The notes under the pieces were generated by a model. The model saw only the letters and a list, made by a program, of their open reading frames with translations, was not told the origin of the DNA and made no database searches. A stretch of DNA of 39,671 nucleotides from Phaeodactylibacter sp. (lineage in GTDB: Bacteria > Bacteroidota > Bacteroidia > Chitinophagales > Saprospiraceae): assembly GCA_024102975.1 (NCBI GenBank), contig JAGFJD010000512.1:1-39671 (forward strand), in the 5' to 3' direction. Positions 8,503 to 17,409 of the stretch are shown here, one piece after another (position 1 is the stretch's first letter; each line of letters starts with the position of its first letter). A program made the position numbers and the translations under genes.

Positions 8503-10084
8503 TCTTTTTCGGGCTTAGAAGATTTTCGATTATTAATACGGATTCCCCATTTTCCATCCAGTGGGCATAGAGGCCATTTTTGTCATTCAGTATTTCAAAA
8601 GGAATGAAGGCTCCCAGGGCAATATCGAGGTCTCCATCCAGGTCCACATCTCCGCAATCCATCACCATCCAGCGGCCAAATTCCGGCTCCAGGCCGTAGG
8701 GGGTAAATTGGAGGCCGCCCTTATTTTCCAGAAAGACAAACCCTTCCTGCGGGCGATTGGCAAAGTCGGGGAAAAAGGCGATAGAGGCGATGTCGAGGTC
8801 TCCGTCTTCATCAAAGTCGAACGCCAGGGCCTTATAGGCGCCGTTTTGCGCGAAGAAAAAAGCCTCTTCGAAATTATCGGCCCCATCATTAAGGAAAATG
8901 CGTATGCCGTGGCAGGGCCGGGGGAGGGGCGTAAAATCTGCATTGTCTCCACAGGTGTAAAGGATATCCCAATGGCCGTCCTGGTTGAAGTCGGCGGCCT
9001 GTATGGAAGTGGAACCATAAGTTGGGGGGAAGCGCAGCAGGCGCTTTTCTTTGAACCCCTTTCCCCCCTGGTTTTCAAAAAGGCTGATGCATTCATCGCC
9101 CTGCCCGAAAAGCGCCAGAATGTCTACAAACCCATCCTGGTTAAAATCAGCCGTGTGGGCAGCGAGCGCCCCCGGCTGATCTTTGATGGCCTGCCGGGCC
9201 CATTCTCCCGCTTTTGTCCTGTAATAATATCTGAGCCCGCCGGTAAGATTGCCGAATTCAGCAACGGCCAGGCCTTCCTCCCCGTCGTTATTGAAATCGG
9301 CAAAGCTGGCCTGTACCGGGCGTTGAAGCTCTGGCAGCACACGGATGAACCCCTTAAACCCTATGCCCGTTTCATGGCTGATGAGCTGGACTAAACTGCC
9401 TTCCGGGCTGTCTGAGGGAAGCAGGTTGCCAATGGAGGTTAAAAAAAATTCATTTCCTTTTCGCTGGATCTGGACGGGTACGGCTGGCAAAAATACCTTT
9501 TCTGCTTCCCGGAGCCGAGGGCCGAGCCGGGTAAGGGAACTGCCGTCGCTTTTCACATCACCAACAAACAGGCCGCCTTCCCGGCCATCAATGGCGACCA
9601 TCGTCGTCATGGGGGGAAAAATCCGGAATCCCGTTTTCCTGATCCTGAAATTAGCCTGGGTTACCGGCCTGAGTGGATTTGGCTTCGTTGCAGAAGCCGA
9701 ATCGGACAGCGCCAGGTAAAAAGTGTTTATAGCATCCCATTCTTCCGCAGCAAGCAAAGGTTGTTTGGGATAGATGCCGGACTGCCTGACTTTTCTCCCT
9801 CCCTCTCCTTTTTCGAACAATTGATCGTAATCCTGGTGGATACCCAGCCTATGCCCCATCTTTTCAAGCACAGCTGGCCATATTTCCCTGTTTAACAGAT
9901 CGGGTTTGGGTAGTAAATGGCAGGAGGCACAGTATTCGCCGGCCAGAGCCTTTCCTTTCTCAATAAGTAGTTGTTGAGATGCCTGCGCCCTGTCCGGCGA
10001 ATTGTCATGGCGTGAACAAGCCATGAACCAAGAGCCTGTGAACAGGAAAATTGCTGAAAAAAAACAACATCTGATACTTTTCAT
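8492..10084 (-). CDS. Lipoprotein with cytochrome c motif and FG-GAP/VCBS repeats
   Basis: The product is 530 aa from the ATG at 10084 (an in-frame TTG lies two codons earlier). It has a lipoprotein signal with lipobox cysteine C23 (FMAC). The N-terminal part carries one heme c site, CASCH (C52, C55, H56). The remainder is an FG-GAP/VCBS propeller with calcium-loop repeats such as DFNNDGEEG, DFNQDGFVD, DFNQDGHWD, DFDEDGDLD and DVDLDGDLD. Proteins of the FG-GAP class often bind ligands at the cell surface; a heme domain joined to one inside a glycan locus is unusual. It starts 88 nt after susD, with a strong hairpin in between, and overlaps the sulfatase by 11 nt. The role is unknown; surface glycan binding with an electron-transfer partner is inference. 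Confidence 0.9.
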   Translation of the reverse strand: MKSIRCCFFSAIFLFTGSWFMACSRHDNSPDRAQASQQLLIEKGKALAGEYCASCHLLPKPDLLNREIWPAVLEKMGHRLGIHQDYDQLFEKGEGGRKVRQSGIYPKQPLLAAEEWDAINTFYLALSDSASATKPNPLRPVTQANFRIRKTGFRIFPPMTTMVAIDGREGGLFVGDVKSDGSSLTRLGPRLREAEKVFLPAVPVQIQRKGNEFFLTSIGNLLPSDSPEGSLVQLISHETGIGFKGFIRVLPELQRPVQASFADFNNDGEEGLAVAEFGNLTGGLRYYYRTKAGEWARQAIKDQPGALAAHTADFNQDGFVDILALFGQGDECISLFENQGGKGFKEKRLLRFPPTYGSTSIQAADFNQDGHWDILYTCGDNADFTPLPRPCHGIRIFLNDGADNFEEAFFFAQNGAYKALAFDFDEDGDLDIASIAFFPDFANRPQEGFVFLENKGGLQFTPYGLEPEFGRWMVMDCGDVDLDGDLDIALGAFIPFEILNDKNGLYAHWMENGESVLIIENLLSPKKNES

Positions 10085-10124
10085 ATCCAATCAAACAGGG
10101 TACAAACTAGAATCGCACTCATCA

Positions 10125-10170
10125 AACATGAGTCATCCCGAATTTTCTCCAATCCGGGATGACTCATGTT
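10125..10170 (-). promoter_or_regulatory. Strong intercistronic stem-loop downstream of susD
   Basis: A perfect 16-bp stem (10125-10140 paired with 10155-10170) with a 14-nt loop fills the 88-nt gap between susD and the cytochrome/FG-GAP gene. On the minus strand it is followed by only a short U-rich run, so it may act as a partial terminator or as a barrier protecting the susCD messenger from 3' decay. Either would give much higher SusC/SusD than downstream enzyme levels, a pattern common in such loci. Confidence 0.75.
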
Positions 10171-10178
10171 ATTTTCAA

Positions 10179-11696
10179 TTACCAAAGCGGGTTTTGTATT
10201 AGGGCCGGGTTGCGGTCCAGGGCGTTTTGGGGCAAAGGATAGTACCTGAACTTTTCCTCCACCGTAATGGGCAGTTTAGGCACTGCGTTTTCTGTATTCG
10301 GTATGTCCATTTTGGAGTGCATTTCGACCTTCTCTTTATACAGGTCCCAGAAGCGCTGGCCATCGAAGAAGCCATGATGTTCAAAGACCAGTTCCCATCG
10401 CCTTTCCTGGAACACAGCCCTTCGGAACTGCTCATAATCCAATCCTTCCAGTGGGTCCAGGCCAGCGCGCTGGCGTACCTCGTTGATGGCAGTATATGCT
10501 TCGGGATCAGGCTGGCTATTGAGTTCATTCAGGGCTTCTGCTTTCATCAGAAGTACGTCTGCGTAGCGCAGCAGGATGAGGTTGGGCTCCTGGCGGTTAA
10601 GCGCATTAAGGGGGTTGTCATCGAGGACTTTTGTGATGGCGGGGCCATCGTTCGCATAGTTGTCTGATGCCGGGTCCTCTTCGTTGAATACGACCATTTC
10701 GCCGTTTTCCAGCGTGTATTCTGTCAGGAAAAAGGCAGACTTCCGGGCATCCTCATCGCTGTAGCTGCGGTAGAAAGGCAATTCTGCCTGGTAACTCGAC
10801 CAGGCGCCGTGAGCGATCACGCCCTGGGATCCGACCGGCGCCAGGTGTGCTGAAGCCCTTCCTCCGTAGGGGAAAGTGGTGATATTCTGGATGTCGAAAA
10901 TGACCTCGGCATTATTTTCATTATTCTGGTCGAACACATCGGCCACATTGGGCAAGAGGCTGTAGGCCCCGCTCAATTCATCGCATAACTTCACCACTTC
11001 CTGATAATCGCTGTTATCCTGGCCTCGTTGCAGGAAAACTTTGGCCAACAGGGCCTGAGCGGCGCCCCTGGCCGCCCTGCCCAGGTCGGAAGCGGGATAA
11101 CTTGCCGGCAAAACGGAAATCGCTTCCTGGAGGTCGGAGATGACCTGGTTGTAAATTTCAGGAATACTCACTTTAGGCTTTTCAAGGTCATCCAGCCCAA
11201 TGGTCTGCCTGGTGATCAGCGGGACTTCCCCATAAAGCCGGACGAGGTTGAAATAATGCAGCGCGCGCAGGAACTTCGCTTCCCCAACGATGCGGTCTCT
11301 GAGGGCGTTGTCCATATTGTTGATGCCCGGAACATTATCGATTACGGCGTTGGCCCGGTTGATTGCCTTATAAGCTTCTGCGTAAACCGTGCCGATGTAT
11401 TCATGCTGAGGGTTCCAGGTGTAAATATCCAGAATGCCTCGCACGTTGTTGTTATCCAGCCTTGTCGTTACCATTTCGGTGGGCATTTCGGTGAGGAAGT
11501 ACAGGTTGCGCTGGTAATAGGGGTCTTCCTCATTGAACACCCGGTACACACTGTTGATCGCCGCCAAAGCATCCTCAGCAGAATTATAAAAGTTGGAGGG
11601 GGCAATAAAATCAAATACCTCCTCTTCCAGGAATGAATCGTGGCAGGCCGGCAACAGGAAGCTCAGGCCTGCTAACAGAAAGAATATCTTTTTCAT
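10179..11696 (-). CDS. susD: SusD/RagB-family glycan-binding lipoprotein
   Basis: The product is 505 aa from the ATG at 11696; the longer frame upstream overlaps susC and lacks a signal peptide. The start MKKIFFLLAGLSFLLPACHD is a lipoprotein signal with the acylated cysteine at residue 18. The body shows SusD family features: the TPR-like helical core (YAEAYKAINRANAVIDNVPG, GEAKFLRALHYFNLVRLYGE), and the C-terminal RYADVLLMKAEALNEL and YAFRxxERRWEL-like segments (here VFQERRWELVFEHHGFFD). SusD proteins sit as a lid on the SusC pore at the cell surface and capture oligosaccharides. It starts 13 nt after the susC stop. Confidence 0.97.
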   Translation of the reverse strand: MKKIFFLLAGLSFLLPACHDSFLEEEVFDFIAPSNFYNSAEDALAAINSVYRVFNEEDPYYQRNLYFLTEMPTEMVTTRLDNNNVRGILDIYTWNPQHEYIGTVYAEAYKAINRANAVIDNVPGINNMDNALRDRIVGEAKFLRALHYFNLVRLYGEVPLITRQTIGLDDLEKPKVSIPEIYNQVISDLQEAISVLPASYPASDLGRAARGAAQALLAKVFLQRGQDNSDYQEVVKLCDELSGAYSLLPNVADVFDQNNENNAEVIFDIQNITTFPYGGRASAHLAPVGSQGVIAHGAWSSYQAELPFYRSYSDEDARKSAFFLTEYTLENGEMVVFNEEDPASDNYANDGPAITKVLDDNPLNALNRQEPNLILLRYADVLLMKAEALNELNSQPDPEAYTAINEVRQRAGLDPLEGLDYEQFRRAVFQERRWELVFEHHGFFDGQRFWDLYKEKVEMHSKMDIPNTENAVPKLPITVEEKFRYYPLPQNALDRNPALIQNPLW

Positions 11697-11709
11697 TTTT
11701 TCAGCGGTT

Positions 11710-14700
11710 TTATAGTTCGAGTTTAAGGCCGATGGTATAGGTTTTTGCCAGCGGATAGGCGCCAAAATCGATGCCCTGGTTGATGTTGTTTTGCCCCTGG
11801 CTGTTGACATCCGGATTAAACCCTTTGTAATTGGTGATGGTGAAAAGGTTCTGCGCACTGACGTTCAGTTCCAGCCCCCGGATCCAGCCGGCGCCCAATG
11901 TGCCTGAGCCGAAGCGGTACCCCAGGGTGACATTGTTGAGCCGGATATAGGATCCATCCTCGATCAGGTTGCTGGTAAGGTCGTCGCCGGCGAAGTTGGT
12001 TGCACCCGCCCGCGGATACGGAGCATCCGGGTTCTGCGGCGTCCAACGGTCGACAAAACGGCCCACTGTGATGTTATTCTCCGAAACACTGCTTTCCAGG
12101 TTGCGCAGGTTCACGTTCAGAATGTCTGCCCCCTGTACGCCCTGGATAAAAAAGCTGAGCGAAAAATTCTTATACGCCAGGCGGTTGTTCCACCCAAAGA
12201 TGTAATCAGGGGTGGGGTCTCCGATAATCGTCCGGTCCAACGAGTTGATCTCTCCATCGCCATTGGTGTCTGTGAATTTAAGGTCGCCGGGAACGGCCGT
12301 AGGCTGGGCGCCGTGCGCCTCGATCTCTGCCTGGTTGCGGAACGGCCCTTCTACCTGATAACCGAAGAAAACACCCAGAGGCTGGCCTACTTCCACCAAA
12401 CTCCCTCCAATTTTATAATCGAAGCTGATGGTGCTGCCAAAAATACGGGCGCTTTCCCCCAGGTCCACTACTTCGTTGCGGTTCAGGGAAAAATTCAGGT
12501 CCGTATGCCATTCAAAAGGCCCAACCAGGGGGTCTGCGCCCAGAGAAAGTTCAAAACCTTTGTTTTCTACAATCCCGGAATTTTTTAGCGCCGTGTTAAA
12601 CCCGGATTCCTGAGGAAGGGTAACGGCAAGCAGGAGGTCCTCGGTGCGCTTTTGATAGTAGTCCATGCTTAGCGTGATCCTGTTGTTGACGAAGCCCAGG
12701 TCCAGGCCTACATCAAGTTGAGTGGTTGTTTCCCAACGCAGGCCCGGATTGGCTAATGAAGCAGCAAAGAAGCCGGTATTGATAAGCCCTCCGAAAGGAT
12801 ACCCTGTGGTGCGCAGAATGGCCTGCGACTGGTATTCCCCGATTTCCTGGTTGCCGGTTTCCCCATAACTGACTCTCGCCTTGAGGTCGCTGAGCAGGTT
12901 GATGCCATCCATAAAATCTTCGTCTATGATCCTCCAGGCAAAAGCAGCGGAAGGGAAGACGCCCCAGCGGTTGTCGGCCCCAAATTTAGAAGAGCCGTCC
13001 GCCCGGATATTGAAGGTAAAAAGGTACTTGTCGCTAAGTATGTAGTTCACCCGGCCGAGGTAGGAAGCCAGCGACCATTTCCTTTTGCCCGAAGCTACGG
13101 AAGGGCCGCCGGGAGGCGCCCCGCCGTCCAGGTTGTTGGTGCCTGTGATGTCGTTTACGAAATTGCTGGTCTCTATGATACGGTTCTCAAAAGTCTCGCT
13201 CTGCCGGGTGTAACCTGCCAGGACGTTGAATTTATGCCGGCCAACGGACGCCTCGTAGGTGAGGATGTTTTCATTGAGCAACGAATTGACGGCGGAATTT
13301 CCTGTCCGGGCCAATCCATTGACCCCGTTCCCTCCGCGTAGCGTCTTACGCGTGAAGTAAATGTCCCGGCTCCTCTTGTCCATGTCAACTCCCAGGCTGG
13401 TTCTGAACTTTAACCCCCGCAGGATTTCGTATTCCAAAAACAGGTTTCCCAGAATCCGGTCAGATATCAGCTGGTCTTGTACTTCATTGACCAGGGCCAG
13501 AGGATTGGAAAGGGGCAACGGCAATACTGCGGAAGGTTCCCCATTTTCATGCTGAAAAAAACCGCCATTCCCGTCTTCCAGCGGAAAGACGGGCAGCCAT
13601 AGGAAAGCGGCATTGCTCACGCCGGCATTTTTGTTGCCCGAGCCTCCGGAAAGGACAGATTGCTGGTCCGTCCTGGTGATGAACAAGCTGTTGCCGATAT
13701 TTACCCTGTCGCTGATTTTTTGATCCAGGTTCAACCGCAGGGAGTATCGTTCAAAACCAGAATTTTTAATGATCCCTTTTTGGTCGAAAAAATTACCTGA
13801 AACGTGATACCGGGTTTGTTCATTACCCCCGGAAACCGAGACCTGGTAGTTCTGCACGCTGCCGGTTTGGTATATGGCGTCTTGCGCGTTTGTCCCTTCG
13901 CCCAGAGCGGAAACATCCGTAAAGTAAGGCTGTTCCCCTCTGGCTGCCGCTACTTCATTGGCCCATTGGCCGTATTGGGCGGCATTCAGAACGGTGATGC
14001 TATTTGCCAGTTCCTGGACTCCGCTGAATATATCGACGTTAACGCTGGCTTTACCCGCTTTTCCTCTCTTTGTTGTGATCAATACCACTCCATTGGCCGC
14101 CCGGGCGCCGTAAATTGCTGTAGCAGAAGCGTCCTTGAGGACCTCTATCGATTCAATGTCGTTGGGGTTTAAGGAAGCCAGGGCATTGGGCGCAACGGAA
14201 ATCCCCCCCGTTCCGGGATTGCCTCCTGCCGCCGCTCTGCCGTTGTCATTGATTACCGGAAACCCATCGATAACATACAGGGGTTCGTTGCCGCCATTAA
14301 CGGAATTGCCGCCCCGTATCCGAACGGAAATGCCGCCCCCCGGTTCCGAAGAGGATTGAGTGATCTGGACGCCGGCTGCCCGGCCCTGCAGCCCCTGTTC
14401 TACAGAGTAAATCGGCTGATTGTGTATGTCGGCAGCTTTAATCTTGGATACCGATCCCGTTAAATCGCTCTTTCGCATGGAACCATACCCCACCACCACC
14501 ACTTCATCCAGGGCCGTCGCGCTTTCCTGCAGGACGACCTCCACCTGCGAACGCCCGTTGACCGGCACCTCCATAGCCTCATAACCCACATAGGAGAATA
14601 CCAGCGTCTGCTTCCCATCCGGCAGGTCCAGAGAAAAGGCGCCGTTGATATCCGTAATGGTACCCTGGCTACTGCCCTTCACCAGAACGTTGACCCCAAC

Positions 14701-15210
14701 CAGCGGCTCGCCGGCCTGATCGGTAACGGTGCCGTTTACCGGGAATAACCGCGGGCGCAGATAGGGAAGCGGCCGATGAGACGGCAGGGGCAGAACTGTT
14801 AGCTGTCTGCCGCCCCGCTCCTTTTCAGCCCCGTTTTTTATCTTCTTCGCGGGGCTGTCCTCCGCCTTTTCAGTTATCACATAAAACCTGCCCCTTACTT
14901 TCTGATGCTGTAGCCCGACCGGAGATAAAATCTTTTCCAGCACTTCTTCCAACCCCTGGCCAGCGTCATGCCGGTAGGCTACTTTTTTACCATCTACTAT
15001 CTTATCCGAGTAGGTAAAGAAAACCTGGTATTCCTTCTCAAGTTCCTGAAGCAGCGTTTTGAGGGCTACTTTCTCCTCTTTTTCCGGGACCTGATAATGG
15101 TAACCTGGCCGTTCGGAAAGCGCCGCTACCGCCTGGGCATGCAAGCTGCTGTGCCCCCAAAGGAAGGCCAGCAAAACAACAGTGATCGGGATAAGTACAT
15201 GTCTTTTCAT
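11710..15210 (-). CDS. susC: SusC/RagA-family TonB-dependent outer-membrane transporter with STN domain
   Basis: The product is 1166 aa from the ATG at 15210 (MKRHVL), preferred because the signal peptide starts there. After the signal (about 1-26) comes an STN domain (about 35-110, LKTLLQELEKEYQVFFTYSD). A carboxypeptidase-regulatory-like domain follows (VNGTVTDQAGEPLVGVNVLV), then the TonB-box/plug segment (ALDEVVVVGYGSMRKSDLTG) and a 22-strand barrel ending in YTIGLKLEL. It imports oligosaccharides across the outer membrane using TonB energy. STN-bearing members also signal ligand occupancy to a FecR anti-sigma factor, which is present just upstream. It forms the transport pair with SusD. 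Confidence 0.97.
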   Translation of the reverse strand: MKRHVLIPITVVLLAFLWGHSSLHAQAVAALSERPGYHYQVPEKEEKVALKTLLQELEKEYQVFFTYSDKIVDGKKVAYRHDAGQGLEEVLEKILSPVGLQHQKVRGRFYVITEKAEDSPAKKIKNGAEKERGGRQLTVLPLPSHRPLPYLRPRLFPVNGTVTDQAGEPLVGVNVLVKGSSQGTITDINGAFSLDLPDGKQTLVFSYVGYEAMEVPVNGRSQVEVVLQESATALDEVVVVGYGSMRKSDLTGSVSKIKAADIHNQPIYSVEQGLQGRAAGVQITQSSSEPGGGISVRIRGGNSVNGGNEPLYVIDGFPVINDNGRAAAGGNPGTGGISVAPNALASLNPNDIESIEVLKDASATAIYGARAANGVVLITTKRGKAGKASVNVDIFSGVQELANSITVLNAAQYGQWANEVAAARGEQPYFTDVSALGEGTNAQDAIYQTGSVQNYQVSVSGGNEQTRYHVSGNFFDQKGIIKNSGFERYSLRLNLDQKISDRVNIGNSLFITRTDQQSVLSGGSGNKNAGVSNAAFLWLPVFPLEDGNGGFFQHENGEPSAVLPLPLSNPLALVNEVQDQLISDRILGNLFLEYEILRGLKFRTSLGVDMDKRSRDIYFTRKTLRGGNGVNGLARTGNSAVNSLLNENILTYEASVGRHKFNVLAGYTRQSETFENRIIETSNFVNDITGTNNLDGGAPPGGPSVASGKRKWSLASYLGRVNYILSDKYLFTFNIRADGSSKFGADNRWGVFPSAAFAWRIIDEDFMDGINLLSDLKARVSYGETGNQEIGEYQSQAILRTTGYPFGGLINTGFFAASLANPGLRWETTTQLDVGLDLGFVNNRITLSMDYYQKRTEDLLLAVTLPQESGFNTALKNSGIVENKGFELSLGADPLVGPFEWHTDLNFSLNRNEVVDLGESARIFGSTISFDYKIGGSLVEVGQPLGVFFGYQVEGPFRNQAEIEAHGAQPTAVPGDLKFTDTNGDGEINSLDRTIIGDPTPDYIFGWNNRLAYKNFSLSFFIQGVQGADILNVNLRNLESSVSENNITVGRFVDRWTPQNPDAPYPRAGATNFAGDDLTSNLIEDGSYIRLNNVTLGYRFGSGTLGAGWIRGLELNVSAQNLFTITNYKGFNPDVNSQGQNNINQGIDFGAYPLAKTYTIGLKLEL

Positions 15211-15258
15211 TTTGTGCTCTTTTTCGTTAACCAATGGCAATAAGCATACTTTCCCAGG

Positions 15259-15286
15259 GTATCCGGCGGCCGGCAGGCCGGGATAC
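15259..15286 (-). promoter_or_regulatory. GC-rich stem-loop in the susC leader
   Basis: Between the FecR gene and susC is a 180-nt gap containing an imperfect GC-rich hairpin (left arm from 15259, right arm ending at 15286). It lies about 50 nt before the susC ATG and has no T-tract on the minus strand. It could be a leader structure affecting susC translation or a separator between regulators and transporter genes. I found no TAnnTTTG element in this gap. Confidence 0.4.
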
Positions 15287-15390
15287 GCAAGGGGTGTCCC
15301 CGCTTATTTGGGCTGGGTTTGAAGGAGGGCCCCTTATCGCTACCTGCTGCCGCTCCATCAAACCATTAGAAAGTAATGTATGATATAGCG

Positions 15391-16413
15391 TTAATTCCTC
15401 TTAAAGACCAGCAGGCTGTCCTGCTCAACCACTTCTACGCCAAATGCTTTTTCCGCCGTTTCCAGCAATAGCTCCAAGTCATCAGCCGGGCCTGCCCCGG
15501 TGACCAGCTGCTGCCTCATGCTGCTGTCCTGAAATTCGACGGGCCGGCCGAAGGTTTCCGAAATGATCACGCCCAGTTGGCCCAGCGTGATGCCGTCGAA
15601 GAGGATTACGCCCTCTTTCCAGGCGCTTTCTGCCTGAACATCAGCCTTTTCTTCCTTCAGCTGCCCGGTCTTCGAGGAGTACTGCACTTTTTCGCCGGGA
15701 CTCATGTCAAGCGTAGCCTGCCGCCCGTCCTTTTTCTCCAGTTCCAGCTTGATCTTTCCTTCTTCCAGGGTGACTTCCGTGCCGGATTCGCGGGCGTATA
15801 CGTTAAAAACAGTACCCAGCACATTGACGCTCAGGTCGTCGGTAATGACCGTAAACTTGGCCTGCGTGGCGGGCTTGGGCGCTACGGTGAAATGCGCTTC
15901 GCCCCTGAGCCACACCTGCCTGTCGGCGCCTTTTTTCCAGGCCCTGGCGTAGGTAAGGGTAGAATTGGCGTTTAGTATCACCCGGGAGCCATCGGGAAGG
16001 GCGATCTCTTCTGTCTTGCCGTATGGCGTTTGGTACACCGCCATTGGTGGCTCGCCCCAGCCATCCAGGCCGAAGATAGCAATGCCGGCAAGGATCAGTA
16101 TCAGCACCGATGCGGCGGCGGAAAATGCCCACCGGCGGATGCGCCTTCTTTTATCCTGGCGAACGGCTTTCATCAGCCGATCGTGCATCTGCTGCTTTTT
16201 TTCGGCAGACAGCAGGCCCGGCGCCTGCAAGCCGGCTTGCCGCTGTACTTCCCGCCGGGCGGCCGCCACCTCTTCGGCCTTGTTTGGGTTATCCCGAAGA
16301 AACGCCTGCCAGAAAAGCAGGTCTTCCCGGGAAGGCCGCCGCACCCAGCGCTGAAAATCAGGGTCGCCGACAAGCTGGCTGATGGAGAAACTGGCGTAAT
16401 CTTTTTCGTTCAT
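15391..16413 (-). CDS. FecR-family anti-sigma factor
   Basis: The product is 340 aa from the ATG at 16413 (MNEKDY); the reading frame extends further upstream but without family character. Order: N-terminal cytoplasmic sigma-binding region (1-90), one transmembrane helix at about 96-115 (RRWAFSAAASVLILILAGIA), then the periplasmic FecR domain (YQTPYGKTEEIALPDGSRVI, WLRGEAHFTV, VLGTVFNVYA). A C-terminal DUF4974-like segment (VEFQDSSMRQQLVTGAG) ends the protein. It holds the adjacent ECF sigma factor inactive until the SusC STN domain reports substrate. It lies 124 nt after the sigma gene and 180 nt before susC, consistent with a regulator pair controlling this locus. Confidence 0.94.
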   Translation of the reverse strand: MNEKDYASFSISQLVGDPDFQRWVRRPSREDLLFWQAFLRDNPNKAEEVAAARREVQRQAGLQAPGLLSAEKKQQMHDRLMKAVRQDKRRRIRRWAFSAAASVLILILAGIAIFGLDGWGEPPMAVYQTPYGKTEEIALPDGSRVILNANSTLTYARAWKKGADRQVWLRGEAHFTVAPKPATQAKFTVITDDLSVNVLGTVFNVYARESGTEVTLEEGKIKLELEKKDGRQATLDMSPGEKVQYSSKTGQLKEEKADVQAESAWKEGVILFDGITLGQLGVIISETFGRPVEFQDSSMRQQLVTGAGPADDLELLLETAEKAFGVEVVEQDSLLVFKRN

Positions 16414-16537
16414 ATAACATTGCTTGAATGGCGGTTCGGGAACCGCTCTCCAAAGAAAGACGGGAGGATTTTTGGGCGATAACCTTCGGGAAGGAATTTT
16501 TTTTGATCTTTTTCGCGGAAACCGCAATATCGGCCGG

Positions 16538-17149
16538 TCATCCGGCGCAAGAGGAGAGGAGCAGGTACAACAACATCCAGCGGGAGTAGCTTTCGGAATG
16601 GGCGCGCAGTTTCTGAGTGGCCCGGTAGACCATATTGATGGCCACCTGTTTGGAAATATTCATCGCCCGGGCGATTTCTTCGTATTCCAGCCCTTCGAAA
16701 TAACGAAGCTTTATTGCCTGCCGCATGCGTTCGGGCAGGCTGTGCAAAGCCCGGATGGCAGCCTCCTTTTGCAGGGAACGGCTCTCGTCAGCGATCCAGT
16801 CTTCTTCGGCGGAAGGCCCGGCAGAAAGGAGTGCGGGTTCCTGTTGTTCGTCTAGGAAATAGGCCTCCTTCAATTTTCGAAAGGAATCGTGGATGCGGTT
16901 GCGCAGGGCAGACAGAAGATAAGCCCTTACGTTCTTTACATCGGAAAGGATGGCCCTTTTTTTCCAAAGGCGGAAAAACAGGTCCTGAATACAGTCTTCC
17001 ACCAATTCTTTGTTCCGGCAGAGCATGTAGCCGTGTTCATACAGCTCATCGACGTACATCAGGAACAACTCAGAAAAAGCGGCCTCATCGCCTTTCTTAA
17101 GGCCGGCCCATAACTGCTGCCCGTCCCGGTGCCCTTTCTGTTGCTGCAT
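16538..17149 (-). CDS. ECF RNA polymerase sigma factor (sigma-70 family)
   Basis: The product is 203 aa. Sigma region 2 spans about 23-90 (AAFSELFLMYVDELYEHGYM, ELVEDCIQDLFFRLWKKR, VRAYLLSALRNRIHDSFRK). Region 4 spans about 130-183 (LPERMRQAIKLRYFEGLEYE, IARAMNISKQVAINMVYRAT). The C-terminus ends in an unusual hydrophobic run (WMLLYLLLSSCAG). It heads the regulator-transporter-enzyme cluster and would switch on susC and the following genes when released from FecR. A good Bacteroidota promoter lies 30 nt upstream of the ATG. Confidence 0.95.
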   Translation of the reverse strand: MQQQKGHRDGQQLWAGLKKGDEAAFSELFLMYVDELYEHGYMLCRNKELVEDCIQDLFFRLWKKRAILSDVKNVRAYLLSALRNRIHDSFRKLKEAYFLDEQQEPALLSAGPSAEEDWIADESRSLQKEAAIRALHSLPERMRQAIKLRYFEGLEYEEIARAMNISKQVAINMVYRATQKLRAHSESYSRWMLLYLLLSSCAG

Positions 17150-17178
17150 GAAAATTTGGTTATTGCTCTTTTGATTGG

Positions 17179-17210
17179 CAAAAATAGGGACAATTAAAAT
17201 AGATGCAAAA
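17179..17210 (-). promoter_or_regulatory. Bacteroidota-type promoter for the ECF sigma gene
   Basis: On the minus strand the -7 element TATTTTTG (17186-17179) fits TAnnTTTG exactly. The -33 element TTTG (17209-17206) lies 19 nt upstream, the usual spacing. The predicted start of transcription is near 17172, giving a leader of about 23 nt before the ATG at 17149. The rest of the 260-nt gap (17150-17409) is AT-rich and shows no gene. Confidence 0.7.
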
Positions 17211-17409
17211 TTTTTTTTGTTTGCCCTTATTGGGCTTCCCTTTCTGCCAGGATCCTTCGATGAAGAAATGGTAACCGGTTTTTCGTATGCTCCCCACTTG
17301 ATTCATTATCCGATTGGAACATTGTTGCGTGATCCCTAAAGGAATATTGTGCCCGGACTTGAGCCCGGATTTAGATTGTAATAAAATTATATTTTCCGGC
17401 CCCTTATCG

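Noticed and set aside
15211..15390. A TAnnTTTG promoter directly upstream of susC
   Set aside because: The minus strand of this gap has no match to the consensus; an ECF-dependent promoter with a different motif is possible but cannot be identified by eye.
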